Assembly (NCBI GenBank): GCA_030043175.1
Contig: JASHYD010000572.1
Coordinates: 1 to 6,949, forward strand
DNA length: 6,949 nt
Source: Xanthobacteraceae bacterium
GTDB lineage: Bacteria > Pseudomonadota > Alphaproteobacteria > Rhizobiales > Xanthobacteraceae
Direction: 5' to 3'
Part shown: positions 6,508-6,949 of the stretch, piece after piece
Numbering within the stretch: the stretch's first letter is position 1
How the letters are laid out: every line of letters starts with the position of its first letter
The notes under the pieces: generated by a model
Databases searched by the model: none
The model's input: the letters and a program-made list of their open reading frames with translations, nothing else
Told to the model about the DNA's origin: nothing
Position numbers and translations under genes: made by a program

Positions 6508-6949
6508 TTACCGTGCCACGCCCAGATAGGCGTCGATGACGCTGGGGTCGCGCTTGACCTCGTCCGGCGTACCGTCCGCGATCTTGCGGCCGTAGTCCAG
6601 CACGACGACGCGGTCCGACAGGTCCATCACCACGCCCATGTCATGCTCGATCAGCGCAATCGTGATGCCGAACTCCTGCCTGAGGTCAAGAATGTAGCGC
6701 GACATGTCCTCCTTCTCCTCGAGATTCATGCCTGCCATGGGTTCGTCGAGCAGCAGGAGGTTCGGCTCCAACGCCAGCGCACGGGCGAGTTCCACGCGCT
6801 TCTGCAGGCCGTAAGGCAGCCGGCCGACCGGGACCTTGCGGACATGGGGGATCTCGAGGAAGTCGATGATGTCCTCCACCTTGCGGCGGTGAGCGACCTC
6901 CTCGGCGAGCGCCGGACCGAACCGCAACATCTGCCAGAAAAATCCGCGG
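6508..6949 (-). CDS. livG: HAAT-family ABC transporter ATP-binding protein LivG (5' end outside window)
   Basis: C-terminal 146 residues of the second ATPase, cut by the right window edge, so Walker A is not visible. The visible part starts RGFFWQMLRFGPALAEEV; the internal methionine at 6930 is not the true start. It holds the ABC signature in the variant form LPYGLQKRVELARAL, Walker B NLLLLDEPMAGMNLEE and the H-loop LIEHDMGVVMDLSD, then the LivG-type tail VVLDYGRKIADGTPDEV and YLGVAR. Histidine in the H-loop distinguishes it from LivF in the same cluster. The stop codon is 3 bases before the livH start. The full gene would be about 250-290 residues and is presumably the first or second gene of the operon. 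Confidence 0.95.
   Translation of the reverse strand, partial: RGFFWQMLRFGPALAEEVAHRRKVEDIIDFLEIPHVRKVPVGRLPYGLQKRVELARALALEPNLLLLDEPMAGMNLEEKEDMSRYILDLRQEFGITIALIEHDMGVVMDLSDRVVVLDYGRKIADGTPDEVKRDPSVIDAYLGVAR

Overview
The window looks like chromosomal DNA of a GC-rich alphaproteobacterium, most likely of the Bradyrhizobium/Rhodopseudomonas group (Hyphomicrobiales). Two things point there: a high-affinity branched-chain-amino-acid-type (HAAT/Liv) ABC transporter cluster whose proteins resemble those I recall from that group, and a sensor kinase of the HWE family, which is typical of alphaproteobacteria. The assignment rests on remembered protein families, not on a database search.

Five genes on the minus strand make up one complete HAAT importer. 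In transcription order they are livG (ATPase, 5' part cut by the window edge, 6508-6949), livH (permease, 5548-6504), livM (permease, 2033-3109), a periplasmic substrate-binding protein (639-1967) and livF (ATPase, 3' end cut by the window edge, 1-626). livG/livH are 3 bases apart and the binding protein/livF 12 bases apart, as expected for one operon. The real ligand cannot be read from the sequence; HAAT systems carry branched-chain and other amino acids, amides, urea or aromatic acids.

The set is interrupted. Between livH and livM lies a 2.4 kb block (about 3110-5547) with a plus-strand gene for a membrane-bound HWE histidine kinase (DUF4118-type membrane domain, PAS, HWE kinase core). The kinase diverges from livM across a roughly 770-base noncoding stretch and converges on livH across a roughly 207-base stretch. 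A 7-base direct repeat sits at both borders, one copy ending on the livH stop codon and the other two bases before the livM start codon. This fits insertion at a former livH-livM junction with target-site duplication, but no transposase or terminal inverted repeats are visible.

The kinase gene carries two opposite single-base frameshifts (one base missing near 3950, one extra near 4910), so its beginning and end share one frame while the 1 kb middle is in another. As written it cannot make an intact kinase; it is a pseudogene, a sequencing artefact or, less likely, a frameshifting gene. Its upstream region holds a possible 21-residue hydrophobic/cationic peptide with a good ribosome binding site, two stem-loops, a 9-base tandem duplication and a small hairpin covering a Shine-Dalgarno-like AGGAG.
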